A stretch of 64,000 nt of DNA from Gelidibacter salicanalis (GTDB taxonomy: Bacteria; Bacteroidota; Bacteroidia; Flavobacteriales; Flavobacteriaceae): contig NZ_JAEHJZ010000046.1 of the NCBI RefSeq assembly GCF_016469035.1, forward strand, positions 1-64,000, in the 5' to 3' direction. Every line of letters starts with the position of its first letter. The stretch's first letter is position 1. Both the position numbers and the translations under genes were made by a program. Shown here piece after piece: positions 36,267 through 44,612 of the stretch. The notes beneath the pieces are model-generated. The model was not told the origin of the DNA and did no database searches. It saw nothing but the letters and a program-made list of their open reading frames with translations.

Positions 36267-37802
36267 ATGCAACACAACAAAGTCCTTATTTTAGATTTCG
36301 GTTCGCAATACACACAGCTTATTGCGAGACGCGTTAGAGAACTCAACATTTACTGTGAGATCCATCCATTCAACAAAATCCCAACTGACATTGACAGTTT
36401 TAAAGCCGTCATTTTATCTGGTAGCCCATCTTCTGTGAGAGCAGAAAATGCGCCTCATCCGGATTTGTCAAAAATAAGGGGACAGGTTCCATTGCTCGCT
36501 GTATGTTATGGCGCACAATACTTATCGCATTTTTCTGGAGGATTGGTGGAGCCGTCCAATACACGTGAATATGGTAGAGCCAATTTGACTTTTATAAAAG
36601 AGAATGAACCTTTATTCAATCAAATTGAGGTCAGAAGTCAAGTATGGATGAGCCATAGTGATACCATTAAAAATTTACCAACCAACGGAACGCTGATTGC
36701 CAGTACGACTGATGTGGAAAATGCCGCTTTTACAATTGAAGGCGAGCAAACCTATGGCATTCAATTCCATCCTGAAGTGTATCATACTACAGATGGGAAA
36801 CAATTGCTGGAAAACTTTTTAGTGCATATTGCCCGCGTGGAGCAAGATTGGACGCCACAGTCATTTGTGGAAGAAACGGTAGAAGCGCTTCAAGAAAAAA
36901 TAGGTAATGATAAAGTTGTATTAGGTCTTTCAGGAGGTGTAGATTCATCGGTAGCGGCTATTTTATTACATAAATCCATCGGCACAAATTTATACTGCAT
37001 TTTTGTGAATAATGGTTTGCTTCGTAAAAATGAATATGAAAGTGTCCTTGCCCAATATGAAGGTATGGGACTCAATGTAAAAGGCGTTGATGCTTCGGCA
37101 CGTTTTTTGGATGCCCTTGCAGGATTGAGTGATCCGGAAATGAAACGAAAGGCTATAGGTCGTGTGTTTATTGAGGTTTTTGACGATGAGGCGCATCAAA
37201 TTAAAGATGTAAAATGGTTGGCGCAGGGTACTATTTATCCAGATGTGATAGAGAGTGTTTCTGCAACCGGAGGGCCAAGTGCGACCATAAAAAGTCATCA
37301 TAATGTTGGTGGGTTACCAGATTTTATGAAATTACAAGTGGTAGAACCTTTAAAAGCATTATTTAAGGACGAAGTGAGACGTGTTGGGGCATCAATGGAG
37401 ATGGACGCAGCAATTTTAGGACGTCATCCTTTTCCTGGTCCTGGATTGGCTATTCGTATTTTGGGGGATATCACCGCGGAGAAAGTACGCATCTTACAAG
37501 AAGTTGATGCCGTATTTATTGACAACCTGAAGTCATGGAATCTCTACGATAAAGTTTGGCAAGCGGGAGCAATCCTTTTGCCAGTTAATAGCGTAGGAGT
37601 GATGGGTGATGAACGTACTTACGAAAAATGCGTGGCCTTAAGAGCTGTTGAAAGTACTGACGGAATGACCGCAGATTGGGTGAATTTGCCGTATGAATTT
37701 TTGCAAAAGACCTCAAATGAAATAATAAATAAAGTAAAAGGCGTTAATAGAGTAGTGTATGACATTAGTTCTAAACCGCCAGCAACTATTGAATGGGAAT
37801 AG
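36267..37802 (+). CDS. guaA: GMP synthase (glutamine-hydrolysing)
   Basis: Amidates XMP to GMP in purine synthesis. The 511 residues hold a class I glutamine amidotransferase domain with nucleophile C80 in [10 protein letters not shown] and the His/Glu pair in FHPEVYHT, an ATP-pyrophosphatase domain with P-loop [13 protein letters not shown], and the C-terminal dimerisation domain ending [21 protein letters not shown] 36267 ([17 protein letters not shown]) is chosen over an in-frame start 15 codons upstream because it fits the family and lies directly behind a promoter box. No purine riboswitch was found upstream. Confidence 0.96.
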   Translation: MQHNKVLILDFGSQYTQLIARRVRELNIYCEIHPFNKIPTDIDSFKAVILSGSPSSVRAENAPHPDLSKIRGQVPLLAVCYGAQYLSHFSGGLVEPSNTREYGRANLTFIKENEPLFNQIEVRSQVWMSHSDTIKNLPTNGTLIASTTDVENAAFTIEGEQTYGIQFHPEVYHTTDGKQLLENFLVHIARVEQDWTPQSFVEETVEALQEKIGNDKVVLGLSGGVDSSVAAILLHKSIGTNLYCIFVNNGLLRKNEYESVLAQYEGMGLNVKGVDASARFLDALAGLSDPEMKRKAIGRVFIEVFDDEAHQIKDVKWLAQGTIYPDVIESVSATGGPSATIKSHHNVGGLPDFMKLQVVEPLKALFKDEVRRVGASMEMDAAILGRHPFPGPGLAIRILGDITAEKVRILQEVDAVFIDNLKSWNLYDKVWQAGAILLPVNSVGVMGDERTYEKCVALRAVESTDGMTADWVNLPYEFLQKTSNEIINKVKGVNRVVYDISSKPPATIEWE

Positions 37803-37862
37803 ACAGTAAGCAATTTTCAATTATCGGTCATCTCGCAACGAGCAATTACATCTAAAAGGAAC

Positions 37863-39767
37863 ATGAAAAAACTTATATTAATTTGTATCATTACTTTGTC
37901 TTGCAATTTATTTGCACATGCACAAAAGTTCAAGGCACATACCGTTCAGGCAGGTGAAACTGTAGAGTCCATCGCAAAGAAATATCAAGTTTCTGTGTCG
38001 GATATTTATGCGTTAAATCCGGATGCCAAACGCAAATTGAATCCTAATGCGGTATTGATTATTCCCAATGCTACAATTCCATTGGCATCGCAAGAAGTAA
38101 CTAAAGAGCTCATTGGCTATGAAGATCATAAAGTGAAACGCAAAGAGACCTTATATAGTATCTCTAAGGAATATAATGTTGATATTGAAGATATTAAAAA
38201 GCACAACAAAAGCCTTTATGCTGAAAATTTAAGAAAAGGTGATCAAATTCGGATTCCGCGTTATAAAACTATTTCTTCTCAAGTAACCCCTGGAAATGCC
38301 ATTAAAACCTATACAGTTCAGCCGAAAGAAGGCAAATGGCGTGTGGCCTATAAATTTGGTATTTCTGTAGCAGAACTAGAGGTCTTAAATCCAGAAATGA
38401 ATGAGGTATTACAGCCAGGAGATATAGTCAACATTCCTAGTGCTTCTGATGAAAAGAGTATCGATGAGAATTTTGATTATTATACCGTTCAAAAGAGCGA
38501 AGGCTACTATCGTTTAAAGGTGAAGTTAGGTTTGACGCAAGAACAATTGGAAAAGCTAAATCCTGAATTGAAGACTGATGGTTTAAAGGATGGTATGGTC
38601 TTAAAAGTGCCACAGAAAACGAATGTTGGTGAAGTAACAGGTCCTATTGAGGAAACCAATTTGACCAATAAATTAAGAAATTTAAAAACGAAACAAATTG
38701 CTGTCATGTTACCATTCCGTTTAAATAGGGTGGATACTGATTCTATACAAGAAGCGAAAGATCTGATCAAAACAGACCGACGTTTATCTGTTTCCTTAGA
38801 TTTCCATTCTGGAGTTTTAATGGCAATCGATTCGGCAAAGCAGTTAGGTATTTCTACAAAATTGAAAGTATTTGACACCCAAGATCAGCTTGCTGAAATT
38901 TCAAAAATTTTAAACAGTACTGATTTTTCTAACTATGATGCCATTATTGGGCCCCTAATGCCTACTAATTTAGACCGTGTGGCAAGGGCAGTACAAAAAG
39001 ATGGAGTGCCTGTAATTTCTCCCATTACCAAACCAGATCAGTTGCTTGAGAATGTATTTCAAACCGTTGCTGACGCTGAAATGCTTGAAAATGCCATCAT
39101 CAAATTTGTGGGATCAGATGTGTTAAAACGAAATGTGGTGATTATTGCTGACCAATCGCATAGGGCCATTAGTAACCGTTTAAAATCCGAGTTTGGAAGT
39201 GCGAGACAAGTGTTTTCTAGAAAAAACAAGAGTGGAAATGATGGGTATTACATTATGGCTGCCGATTTGAGTGGCGTTTTTGTAAACGGTAAAAATTACG
39301 TGTTTTTGGAAACTGCCAATGAAGCTTTAGTTTCTACCGTAACTAGTATGTTGAATGGATTGACCAATAAAAATCAAGAAATCATTATAGTAAGTACCAA
39401 TAAAACCGATGCTTTTGAAGGTCCAAATGTGTCTAATTTTCATTTGGCGAATTTAAAATTCCATTACCCATCCATTAATAAAAGCTTCAATATTGACCAG
39501 CCGGATACTTTTGTAAAAGCTTACAAAAAAAAGTATGGCATTGAACCTAATAAGTTTGCGGTAAGAGGGTTTGACCTAACTTTAGATGTTCTTTTACGAT
39601 TGGCCTCTGATGAAAACTTATACAAAGCCTCCACCAATGGTATTGAAACACAGTATACTGAAAATAAGTTTAGATATTCTAAAAAACTATCCGGTGGGTA
39701 CTTTAACGAAGCGGTTTATATTGTAAAATATACAAGTGATCTCACTATAGAAGAAGCAAAATTATGA
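37863..39767 (+). CDS. Exported multi-LysM protein with periplasmic ligand-binding domain
   Basis: 634 residues. The signal peptide MKKLILICIITLSCNLFAHA is followed by four LysM-type peptidoglycan-binding repeats (about 24-68, 88-133, 148-193 and 205-248; e.g. HTVQAGETVESIAKKYQVS). From about 275 there is a type 1 periplasmic-binding fold like that of branched-chain amino-acid receptors (QIAVMLPFRLNRVD, IIGPLMPTNLDRVARAV). No permease or ATPase genes are adjacent, so a structural or sensing role in the wall is as likely as transport. It overlaps the OsmC gene by 4 bp. Confidence 0.85.
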   Translation: MKKLILICIITLSCNLFAHAQKFKAHTVQAGETVESIAKKYQVSVSDIYALNPDAKRKLNPNAVLIIPNATIPLASQEVTKELIGYEDHKVKRKETLYSISKEYNVDIEDIKKHNKSLYAENLRKGDQIRIPRYKTISSQVTPGNAIKTYTVQPKEGKWRVAYKFGISVAELEVLNPEMNEVLQPGDIVNIPSASDEKSIDENFDYYTVQKSEGYYRLKVKLGLTQEQLEKLNPELKTDGLKDGMVLKVPQKTNVGEVTGPIEETNLTNKLRNLKTKQIAVMLPFRLNRVDTDSIQEAKDLIKTDRRLSVSLDFHSGVLMAIDSAKQLGISTKLKVFDTQDQLAEISKILNSTDFSNYDAIIGPLMPTNLDRVARAVQKDGVPVISPITKPDQLLENVFQTVADAEMLENAIIKFVGSDVLKRNVVIIADQSHRAISNRLKSEFGSARQVFSRKNKSGNDGYYIMAADLSGVFVNGKNYVFLETANEALVSTVTSMLNGLTNKNQEIIIVSTNKTDAFEGPNVSNFHLANLKFHYPSINKSFNIDQPDTFVKAYKKKYGIEPNKFAVRGFDLTLDVLLRLASDENLYKASTNGIETQYTENKFRYSKKLSGGYFNEAVYIVKYTSDLTIEEAKL

Positions 39768-40165
39768 CCTCAAAAGTAGTTTACCTTGGCGATTTAAGAA
39801 CGGAATGCACACACGAGCAATCTGGAAATGCTTTTATTACAGATGCACCAACAGACAATAATGGTAAAGGCTTGGCATTCTCACCAACAGACACTGTTGC
39901 TACAGGAGTGGCAAGCTGCATGATGACCGTAATGGGCATAAAGGCACGTGATATGCACGTAGACATGACTGGTACGACTGCTGAGGTTACAAAAACAATG
40001 GCTAGTAATCCGCGTAGGATTTCAAAAATTGAAGTTGTGATGACCTTGCCTTTTGAGGCTGATCAAAAAACGAAAACAATTCTTGAGAATATTGGTAATA
40101 CCTGTCCTGTACTGAACAGTCTTCACCCTGATATTGAAAAAGCCATTACCTTTAACTGGGCTTAA
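39764..40165 (+). CDS. OsmC/Ohr family peroxiredoxin-like protein
   Basis: A 133-residue cytosolic protein. The two redox cysteines of the family are in ATGVASCMMTVMGIKARDM and NTCPVLNSLHPD. Family members reduce organic hydroperoxides with lipoylated or thiol partners. The start codon overlaps the previous stop (ATGA), so it is translated together with the LysM protein. Its function in that pair is not obvious; the pairing itself may be a flavobacterial habit. Confidence 0.88.
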   Translation: MTSKVVYLGDLRTECTHEQSGNAFITDAPTDNNGKGLAFSPTDTVATGVASCMMTVMGIKARDMHVDMTGTTAEVTKTMASNPRRISKIEVVMTLPFEADQKTKTILENIGNTCPVLNSLHPDIEKAITFNWA

Positions 40166-40311
40166 CTAGTCTCACTCTTTTTTAAGATTTTGAAGCTTAT
40201 TCCAAGATCATAATTATGTTAGTGTTTTAAGAGAATCGCTTAATAGCTATGTCTGTCTAAATAGACAATGCAATAAATCTTTATAACAACTACAAAACAA
40301 CATTGTAACCT

Positions 40312-40542
40312 GTGCTGCAACCAGATAAAAATTTTCTCATCAAATTAGCCCATACAAAAATGCCGTTTGGCAAATATGAAGGAAAGTTCCTGATTGATCT
40401 GCCAGAATATTATGTGGTTTGGTATCATAACAAAGGGTTTCCAAAAGGACAATTGGGACTAATGCTTGAAACTGTGTATGAGCTAAAACTAAATGGTTTA
40501 GAGGAACTAATTAGGAATATAAAATTGAGGTATCCAAAGTAA
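40312..40542 (+). CDS. DUF3820 family protein
   Basis: 76 residues: KMPFGKYEGKFLIDLPEYYVVWYHNKGFPKG is the family core (positions about 17-47, conserved FGKYxG and W). The start is GTG at 40312, or a site further in. The same motif forms the C-terminal domain of the exonuclease at 18733-19509. Function is unknown; a nucleic-acid-related role is inferred from that link. It lies 32 bp before the YihY gene on the same strand. Confidence 0.75.
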   Translation: MLQPDKNFLIKLAHTKMPFGKYEGKFLIDLPEYYVVWYHNKGFPKGQLGLMLETVYELKLNGLEELIRNIKLRYPK

Positions 40543-40574
40543 TTTTTTAATTTTGAGCTTAAATTATTTACCTC

Positions 40575-41516
40575 ATGGCTGAAGCACATATCGAAAAAAA
40601 ATTCAAACTAAAGCACTTGCCGTCTTTATTTGCAAATGCTTTTAAGGCATGGAATGATGATGATCCGTGGCGGTTAAGTGCGGTAGTTGCCTATTATGCA
40701 GTTTTATCCTTGCCTGGGCTTATCGTTATTTTAATCAATGTGGTGGGCAGTATTTGGGGGCCAGAAATTGTGCAAGGCCACTTGACCGATGAGATATCTA
40801 CAGTTTTGGGACAAGATGCGGCGGATACCATAAAGGTGATGATCACGGAGACCCTCAATACTGAAAAGAACATTATCTCAACACTGATTGGTATTGCCAG
40901 TATTATTTTTGGTGCAACAGGTGTGTTTTACCAACTTCAGATATCCCTTAACAAAATTTGGAAGATAGAAGACTCAGGTAAATTCAGTTTTAAAAGATTA
41001 CTGACTGATCGCGCCAGAAGCTTTGCGTTCATATTGGTTATTGGGTTTTTGCTGCTGATCAGTTTTATGGTTACTGCAATTTTGGGGGCTTTGAACACCT
41101 ACATAAAGGAGATGTTTCCTAATATCGTATTATATGTGGCATACCTATTGGATCTTATCCTATCTGTTAGTGTGGTCACCACACTGTTCGCACTAATGTT
41201 TAAGTATATGCCTGATACCCAGATTAGATGGAAAACTGTTTGGATAGGCGCGTTTATAACAGCCATTCTTTTTACGCTCGGCAAATATTTATTGGGACTT
41301 TATTTTGGAACTGCCAACCCCGGATCGACCTACGGCGCAGCGGGAACCATAGTTTTAATCCTATTATGGGTGTCGTATTCGTGTCTCATTTTCTTTTATG
41401 GCGCCGCTTTTACGCGCGTGTTCTCTCTACGGTATGGGCATGATTCCCATACGTTATCTGAAATACTGACGGATATTCGCAATGAAGATGGGCTTCCGAA
41501 TAATCAATCGGTTTAA
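40575..41516 (+). CDS. YihY/BrkB-family inner-membrane protein
   Basis: 313 residues with six predicted membrane helices. DDPWRLSAVVAYYAVLSLPGL at the first helix, GATGVFYQLQISLNKIW, and PGSTYGAAGTIVLILLWVSYS near the end are the conserved signatures. Formerly annotated as ribonuclease BN, which was an error for this family. The role is unknown and transport or efflux has been suggested. The C-terminal tail (SLRYGHDSHTLSEIL) is cytoplasmic. Era begins 36 bp downstream with its own promoter box. Confidence 0.9.
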   Translation: MAEAHIEKKFKLKHLPSLFANAFKAWNDDDPWRLSAVVAYYAVLSLPGLIVILINVVGSIWGPEIVQGHLTDEISTVLGQDAADTIKVMITETLNTEKNIISTLIGIASIIFGATGVFYQLQISLNKIWKIEDSGKFSFKRLLTDRARSFAFILVIGFLLLISFMVTAILGALNTYIKEMFPNIVLYVAYLLDLILSVSVVTTLFALMFKYMPDTQIRWKTVWIGAFITAILFTLGKYLLGLYFGTANPGSTYGAAGTIVLILLWVSYSCLIFFYGAAFTRVFSLRYGHDSHTLSEILTDIRNEDGLPNNQSV

Positions 41517-41528
41517 AATTTTAAAACT

Positions 41529-41536
41529 TATCTTTG
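41529..41536 (+). promoter_or_regulatory. era: Promoter -7 box for era
   Basis: TATCTTTG matches TAnnTTTG and lies 16 nt before the era ATG (41553). Confidence 0.6.
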
Positions 41537-41552
41537 TAGAAATTATTAGAAT

Positions 41553-42434
41553 ATGCATAAAGCTGGTTTTGTAAATATCATAGGAAATCCTAATGTTGGT
41601 AAATCGACATTGATGAATGCCTTTGTGGGCGAGAAATTATCGATTATCACCTCAAAAGCACAAACTACAAGGCACCGTATTCTTGGTATTGTCAATGGTG
41701 AAGATTTTCAGATGATTCTATCTGACACTCCCGGAATTATCAAACCCGCTTATGAACTTCAGGAATCGATGATGGATTTTGTAAAGTCTGCTTTTGATGA
41801 CGCTGATGTGCTGCTTTACATGGTAGAAATTGGAGAACAGGAACTGAAAGATGAAGCGTTCTTTAGGAAAATTACCAATTCAAAAATTCCGGTGTTATTG
41901 TTACTGAACAAGATTGATAAATCTGATCAGCAAGAATTAGAAGCCCAAGTGCAGTTATGGACTGAAAAAGTACCCAATGCTGAGATTTACCCAGTCTCTG
42001 CTTTAGAAGGTTTTAACGTTAGGGAAATCTTCAACAGAATAATTGAATTGTTACCAGAATCGCCTGCATTCTATCCGAAAGATCAACTCACAGACAGACC
42101 AGAACGGTTTTTTGTAAACGAAACCATCCGGGAAAAAATCTTAATACACTACAAAAAAGAGATTCCGTATGCCGTTGAAATCGATACCGAAGAGTTTTTT
42201 GAAGAAGAAACCATCATCAGAATGCGCGCTGTAATTATGGTAGAGCGTGAAACACAAAAAGGGATTATCATTGGACATAAGGGCGCTGCCCTTAAAAGAG
42301 TAGGTGTCGAAGCTAGAAAAGATCTGGAGCTGTTTTTTGGTAAACAAGTCCATCTGGAACTCTATGTAAAAGTGAATAAAAACTGGAGAAGCGACCAGAG
42401 GCAATTGAAGCGCTTTGGGTATAACCAGAAATAG
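41553..42434 (+). CDS. era: GTPase Era
   Basis: A 293-residue ribosome-assembly GTPase that binds the 3' end of 16S rRNA. The P-loop [12 protein letters not shown] is at residues 10-21, SKAQTTRHRI is the switch I region, DTPGI the G3 motif and NKID the G4. The C-terminal KH domain contains IIGHKGAALKRVG. The length is standard. It is followed by a stretch of repeat-derived sequence before the convergent small membrane protein. Confidence 0.97.
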   Translation: MHKAGFVNIIGNPNVGKSTLMNAFVGEKLSIITSKAQTTRHRILGIVNGEDFQMILSDTPGIIKPAYELQESMMDFVKSAFDDADVLLYMVEIGEQELKDEAFFRKITNSKIPVLLLLNKIDKSDQQELEAQVQLWTEKVPNAEIYPVSALEGFNVREIFNRIIELLPESPAFYPKDQLTDRPERFFVNETIREKILIHYKKEIPYAVEIDTEEFFEEETIIRMRAVIMVERETQKGIIIGHKGAALKRVGVEARKDLELFFGKQVHLELYVKVNKNWRSDQRQLKRFGYNQK

Positions 42435-42436
42435 GG

Positions 42437-42600
42437 TTTAGTTGGCAGTTTTTAGTAGGCAGTATTCAGTTGGCAGTATTCAGTAGCTAGTATCGCTATA
42501 TGTACAATTGTAATTTTCGGACGAGTCATTTACATAAAACTCTCTGTGTAACTCCGTGAGCCTCTGTGGATCTCTGTGTAATAACCTATACAGTCCTCAA
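42437..42600. repeat. Low-complexity repeat segment (GGCAGTATTCAGT and CTCTGTG motifs)
   Basis: Begins with several copies of TTGGCAGTATTCAGT-like sequence and ends with CTCTGTGTAACTCC, CTCTGTGGATCTCTGTGTAA. The reverse complement is related to 47455-47678, where CACAGAG and GAATACTG motifs recur in the same order. No coding capacity. Confidence 0.75.
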
Positions 42601-42620
42601 ACCCCACACCTCAAACCCCA

Positions 42621-43136
42621 TTAGACCAACCCATTGTTGCTTAACGTCGTATTCATAAAATCATAAAGTTCATGCATTTCTGCTTTCCCTTTTGCTCTTC
42701 CAAAACGACCTGCAACATAGAGCACCACCCAGATAACAACCATTAAAAGCATCATCCCCAACTGTATGCCATACGGATTACTCAACGTCCAATTGGTATA
42801 CGTCCAGATACCAAAAGCAATGAACAGTCCTGCTACTAAAAAATGCAGGAACATAAACATGGTCCAAACGGTAGGATTAGGCCCAAATAAACCATGAAGC
42901 ATGGAGGTGTTTTGATCCACCTCATTAATTTCTAAATGTAATTGAGGCGACCAAAAATGCTGTTTATGAGTAGGCAAGCGGATAAAGATATGATCGTCAA
43001 CCCTAACAATCTTAAAGGTTTTATTTGTAGTCTTAGTCTCTTCAAAGACTTTTAAAACGGTAGCATGATCGTGATTTAATTCTTTTTTAAACCGTGGTCT
43101 TAAAACAATTTCGTTCGTAATTGGCATGGTTATCAT
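42621..43136 (-). CDS. Conserved two-helix membrane protein, function unknown
   Basis: 171 residues that I do not recognise by name. The N-terminal ~88 residues form a soluble region (FKKELNHDHATVLKVFEE, FIRLPTHKQHFWSPQLHLEI). Two membrane helices follow at about 90-112 and 122-142 with a short loop, then a basic and polar tail. The start is either 43136 or the ATG three codons inside (43127, MPITNEIVL); both are plausible. It is divergent from der and convergent with era. The pattern of conserved-looking charged and aromatic residues supports a real gene. Confidence 0.7.
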   Translation of the reverse strand: MITMPITNEIVLRPRFKKELNHDHATVLKVFEETKTTNKTFKIVRVDDHIFIRLPTHKQHFWSPQLHLEINEVDQNTSMLHGLFGPNPTVWTMFMFLHFLVAGLFIAFGIWTYTNWTLSNPYGIQLGMMLLMVVIWVVLYVAGRFGRAKGKAEMHELYDFMNTTLSNNGLV

Positions 43137-43179
43137 TTAATGCGCTGAAAAATACTCTTTTTTTTTAGAAAGGAAACAC

Positions 43180-43187
43180 TACCTTTG
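43180..43187 (+). promoter_or_regulatory. der: Promoter -7 box for der
   Basis: TACCTTTG matches TAnnTTTG and lies 17 nt before the der ATG (43205). Confidence 0.6.
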
Positions 43188-43204
43188 CAAACAATTTAAT
43201 AGAC

Positions 43205-44509
43205 ATGAGTAATATAGTAGCCATCGTTGGTCGCCCAAATGTAGGGAAATCAACCTTATTTAATCGTTTAATTCAGCGTAGAGAAGCCATTGTTGATGCC
43301 GTAAGCGGTGTGACCAGAGATAGACACTACGGGAAATCAGAATGGAACGGTCGAGAATTTTCTGTTATTGATACGGGAGGCTATGTCATTGGGAGTGATG
43401 ATGTCTTTGAGGCCGAAATTGATAAACAAGTTGAACTTGCTATTGATGAAGCTGATGTGATTGTGTTTTTGGTGGATGTAGAAACCGGTGTTACCGGAAT
43501 GGATGAAGATGTTGCTGAACTCCTCAGAAAAGTCAATAAACCTGTGTTTTTGGCCGTAAACAAAGTAGATAATAACAAGCGTGCGCAAGATGCCGTGGAA
43601 TTTTATGCATTAGGTTTAGGCGAATATTTTACCATTGCAAGTATTAATGGTAGTGGTACTGGAGATTTGTTAGATGCTGTAGTCAATGCATTGCCAGAAC
43701 ATGTTGAAGAAGAAGAAAGTGATTTACCGAGATTTGCTGTGGTGGGGAGACCTAATGCTGGAAAATCGTCGTTTATAAATGCTCTTATTGGTAAAGACCG
43801 GTATATTGTGACTGATATTGCAGGGACAACAAGAGATGCTATAGATACGAAATATAACCAATTCGGATTTGAATTTAATTTGGTCGATACTGCGGGAATC
43901 CGTCGTAAATCAAAAGTAAAGGAAGATTTAGAATTCTATTCGGTAATGCGTAGTGTTAGAGCCATTGAACATTGTGATGTATGTTTATTAATTCATGATG
44001 CCACACGTGGGTTTGACGGACAAGTACAAAATATTTTTTGGTTGGCTGAACGCAATAGAAAAGGTATTGTGGTTTTGGTCAACAAGTGGGATTTGGTTGA
44101 TAAAGAGACCAATTCCGCTAGAGATTATGAAAAGCAAATCCGTAAGGAAATGGAACCATTTACAGATGTTCCTATTGTCTTCATTTCAGTGCTCAATAAA
44201 CAACGTATTTTTAAGGCCATTGAAACCGCCGTGGAAGTATATAATAACCGTACCAAGAAAATAAAAACGAGCAAGCTTAACGAGATCATGTTGCCTATTA
44301 TTGAGAATTATCCTCCACCAGCTCTAAAAGGCAAATTTGTTAAGATTAAATATATCATGCAGTTGCCAACGCCGCAACCTCAATTTGCATTTTTCTGTAA
44401 TTTGCCCCAATATGTCAGAGAGCCATACAAACGCTTTTTAGAAAACAAATTACGTGAAGAATTTGACTTTCATGGGGTGCCTATTAGCATTTATATGCGT
44501 AAAAAGTAA
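43205..44509 (+). CDS. der: GTPase Der (EngA)
   Basis: A 434-residue double GTPase needed for 50S maturation. G domain 1 has [12 protein letters not shown] (residues 8-19), DTGGY and NKVD; G domain 2 has [12 protein letters not shown] near 182, [11 protein letters not shown] and NKWDLVD; a KH-like domain ends with [16 protein letters not shown]. It is 770 bp from era, the other ribosome-assembly GTPase, with only the small membrane protein between. Confidence 0.98.
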   Translation: MSNIVAIVGRPNVGKSTLFNRLIQRREAIVDAVSGVTRDRHYGKSEWNGREFSVIDTGGYVIGSDDVFEAEIDKQVELAIDEADVIVFLVDVETGVTGMDEDVAELLRKVNKPVFLAVNKVDNNKRAQDAVEFYALGLGEYFTIASINGSGTGDLLDAVVNALPEHVEEEESDLPRFAVVGRPNAGKSSFINALIGKDRYIVTDIAGTTRDAIDTKYNQFGFEFNLVDTAGIRRKSKVKEDLEFYSVMRSVRAIEHCDVCLLIHDATRGFDGQVQNIFWLAERNRKGIVVLVNKWDLVDKETNSARDYEKQIRKEMEPFTDVPIVFISVLNKQRIFKAIETAVEVYNNRTKKIKTSKLNEIMLPIIENYPPPALKGKFVKIKYIMQLPTPQPQFAFFCNLPQYVREPYKRFLENKLREEFDFHGVPISIYMRKK

Positions 44510-44566
44510 GGGGTCCAATTGATTGGATGAGAGTTTTTATCAAAGAAATATGTAGGTTTTCTCGTA

Positions 44567-44574
44567 TATATTTG
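44567..44574 (+). promoter_or_regulatory. Promoter -7 box for the second beta-barrel gene
   Basis: TATATTTG matches TAnnTTTG and lies 38 nt before the preferred ATG at 44613. Confidence 0.55.
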
Positions 44575-44612
44575 TTTATTTGACAGCTATTTAATTGTCA
44601 TCAATCAAAATC

